Part shown: positions 62,101 to 62,684 of the stretch, one piece after another
Position numbering within the stretch: position 1 is the first letter of the stretch
Layout of the letters: every line of letters begins with the position of its first letter
NCBI GenBank assembly: GCA_025517565.1
Contig: JAOPKD010000017.1
Location: 1 to 62,684, forward strand
Length of the DNA: 62,684 bases
Direction: 5' to 3'
Source of the DNA: Halapricum hydrolyticum
Lineage (GTDB): Archaea > Halobacteriota > Halobacteria > Halobacteriales > Haloarculaceae
Position numbers and translations under genes: made by a program
Notes under the pieces: model-generated
Seen by the model: the letters and a program-made list of their open reading frames with translations, nothing else
What the model was told of the DNA's origin: nothing
Databases searched by the model: none

Positions 62101-62322
62101 TCAGCGACCACACGTGCCTTGATCTTGACTCCTATCGGTCCTCCCGTCTGTATCGAAGAACCTCGCCTTCTGTCTCGTCATCCGACAGCGGGGCTGTTCT
62201 TCCGTATTCTGCGAGTCATCGTCGGCAAGCCGACTGAGATCTGCCCGTAATGCCTTGTTCGTGTCTTGCTGGGACAGAATGTCTAGGTCAAGAGCAACTT
62301 CTCCGTGCCTATCCATTATCAC
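62101..62322 (-). CDS. 73-residue orphan ORF, possibly decayed
   Basis: MIMDRHGEVALDLDILSQQD then TNKALRADLSRLADDDSQNTEEQ looks like real acidic coding sequence. The C-terminal part (QKARFFDTDGRTDRSQDQG) does not, so the end may be out of frame or degraded. No family recognised. Confidence 0.3.
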   Translation of the reverse strand: MIMDRHGEVALDLDILSQQDTNKALRADLSRLADDDSQNTEEQPRCRMTRQKARFFDTDGRTDRSQDQGTCGR

Positions 62323-62331
62323 GATGGGGGA

Positions 62332-62388
62332 GATAAAGAGTCGAAAAGATAGACCCGGCGTCGCCAGTTAGAAAACATGGAGCTATAG
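62332..62388 (+). pseudogene. integrase C-terminal tail remnant
   Basis: Reads DKESKR, TAG, TRRRQLENMEL, TAG, matching the intact integrase end DEESKRQTRRRQLENMDI (54067-54120). Similarity continues past the stop (ACGGTATT-AT at 54122 and 62391). Its placement before, not after, an integrase middle fragment is a permuted order. Confidence 0.7.
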
Positions 62389-62414
62389 CAACGGTATTGA
62401 TAATATCTTTACAT

Positions 62415-62640
62415 ACGCGCTCGCGTCGAACGCGTATCTGATCTTCCAGACCCTCTACTACACGGGGATCAGACGATCAGACATGTGGTCGCTGGATGTC
62501 GACGACTGGGTCGCTGACCAACGGTATCTGAAGCTCTAACATCGGCCCGAGCTCGGGACACGTCTGAAACGGGGTGAGACTCACAAGCGGAACGTAAGCG
62601 TGACTGACGACATCTTAACTACCGCTATCGACCATCCGTG
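62415..62640 (+). pseudogene. integrase middle fragment
   Basis: ALASNAYLIFQTLYYTGIRRSDMWSLDVDDWVADQRYLKL, stop, HRPELGTRLKRGETHKRNVSVTDDI. This corresponds to the catalytic-Arg region of a tyrosine recombinase (LYHTGMRTGAARALDVDDFV in the intact copy). No His/Tyr catalytic regions follow before the window ends. Confidence 0.7.
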
Positions 62641-62684
62641 TTCGGTTAAGGAGAGAAACCGAGAGACGCTAGCGTTTTGATGAG

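Overview
The window is a piece of a haloarchaeal chromosome (class Halobacteria). The GC-rich first 52 kb encodes strongly acidic proteins, TATA boxes often lie 25-30 bases before start codons (leaderless transcription), and archaeal information genes are present (Nop5, fibrillarin, TFB, SBDS, XPB-type helicase). The fructose PTS cluster, the E-F-G-less nuo genes and the HyuA/B pair are typical of sugar-using haloarchaea. I cannot fix the genus.

Layout. 1-12 kb: YjbQ, photolyase/cryptochrome, acyl-CoA synthetase, the nop5-fibrillarin pair, glutamate-cysteine ligase with an HTH gene, a TrmB-type regulator divergent from an RND/MMPL exporter, and purE. 12.4-17.9 kb: a partial NADH dehydrogenase operon (nuoA, B, CD, H, I, but no J-N) and leuB. 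18-27 kb: carbohydrate region. One 1-phosphofructokinase gene is separated by a decayed IS200/IS605 element from glpR, a second 1-phosphofructokinase gene and the fructose PTS operon (EIIC, EIIA, HPr, EI, EIIB). Together these would take up fructose as fructose-1-phosphate and convert it to fructose-1,6-bisphosphate under GlpR control. 27-38 kb: a DUF4397 lipoprotein, small regulators and membrane proteins, SBDS, FUN14, TFB, an XPB-type helicase, a poorly coding stretch with tRNA-like motifs, a MutS-related ATPase and a nonsense-mutated SDR gene. 39-51.7 kb: hydantoinase/oxoprolinase subunits, a GH13 enzyme, an archaeal ATPase, a DedA/TVP38 membrane protein, a second RND/MMPL protein with an alpha/beta hydrolase, a small lipoprotein and a YbjQ protein.

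About 51.7-62.7 kb is a foreign, lower-GC island. It begins with a truncated serine hydrolase and an IS5-type transposase remnant. It continues with an intact tyrosine recombinase, several orphan small genes, a rolling-circle (HUH) replication protein, integrase fragments, a 458-bp transposon-like unit with 17-bp terminal inverted repeats and a 5-bp target duplication, two orphan membrane proteins and a rhomboid-type protease. Integrase plus Rep suggests an integrated plasmid or plasmid-virus remnant. At the right end, pieces of another integrase lie in permuted order.

The most interesting non-coding signals are: (1) two copies of an ~80-bp nested palindrome (89-170 and 17996-18074) whose outer arms differ at four positions, all compensated; (2) the 458-bp miniature transposon at 58658-59115 carrying its own small gene; (3) a 53-bp double-hairpin insertion inside tnpB; (4) a duplicated purE 3' end next to a repeated terminator-like element; (5) a long-range inverted repeat bracketing the PTS promoter.
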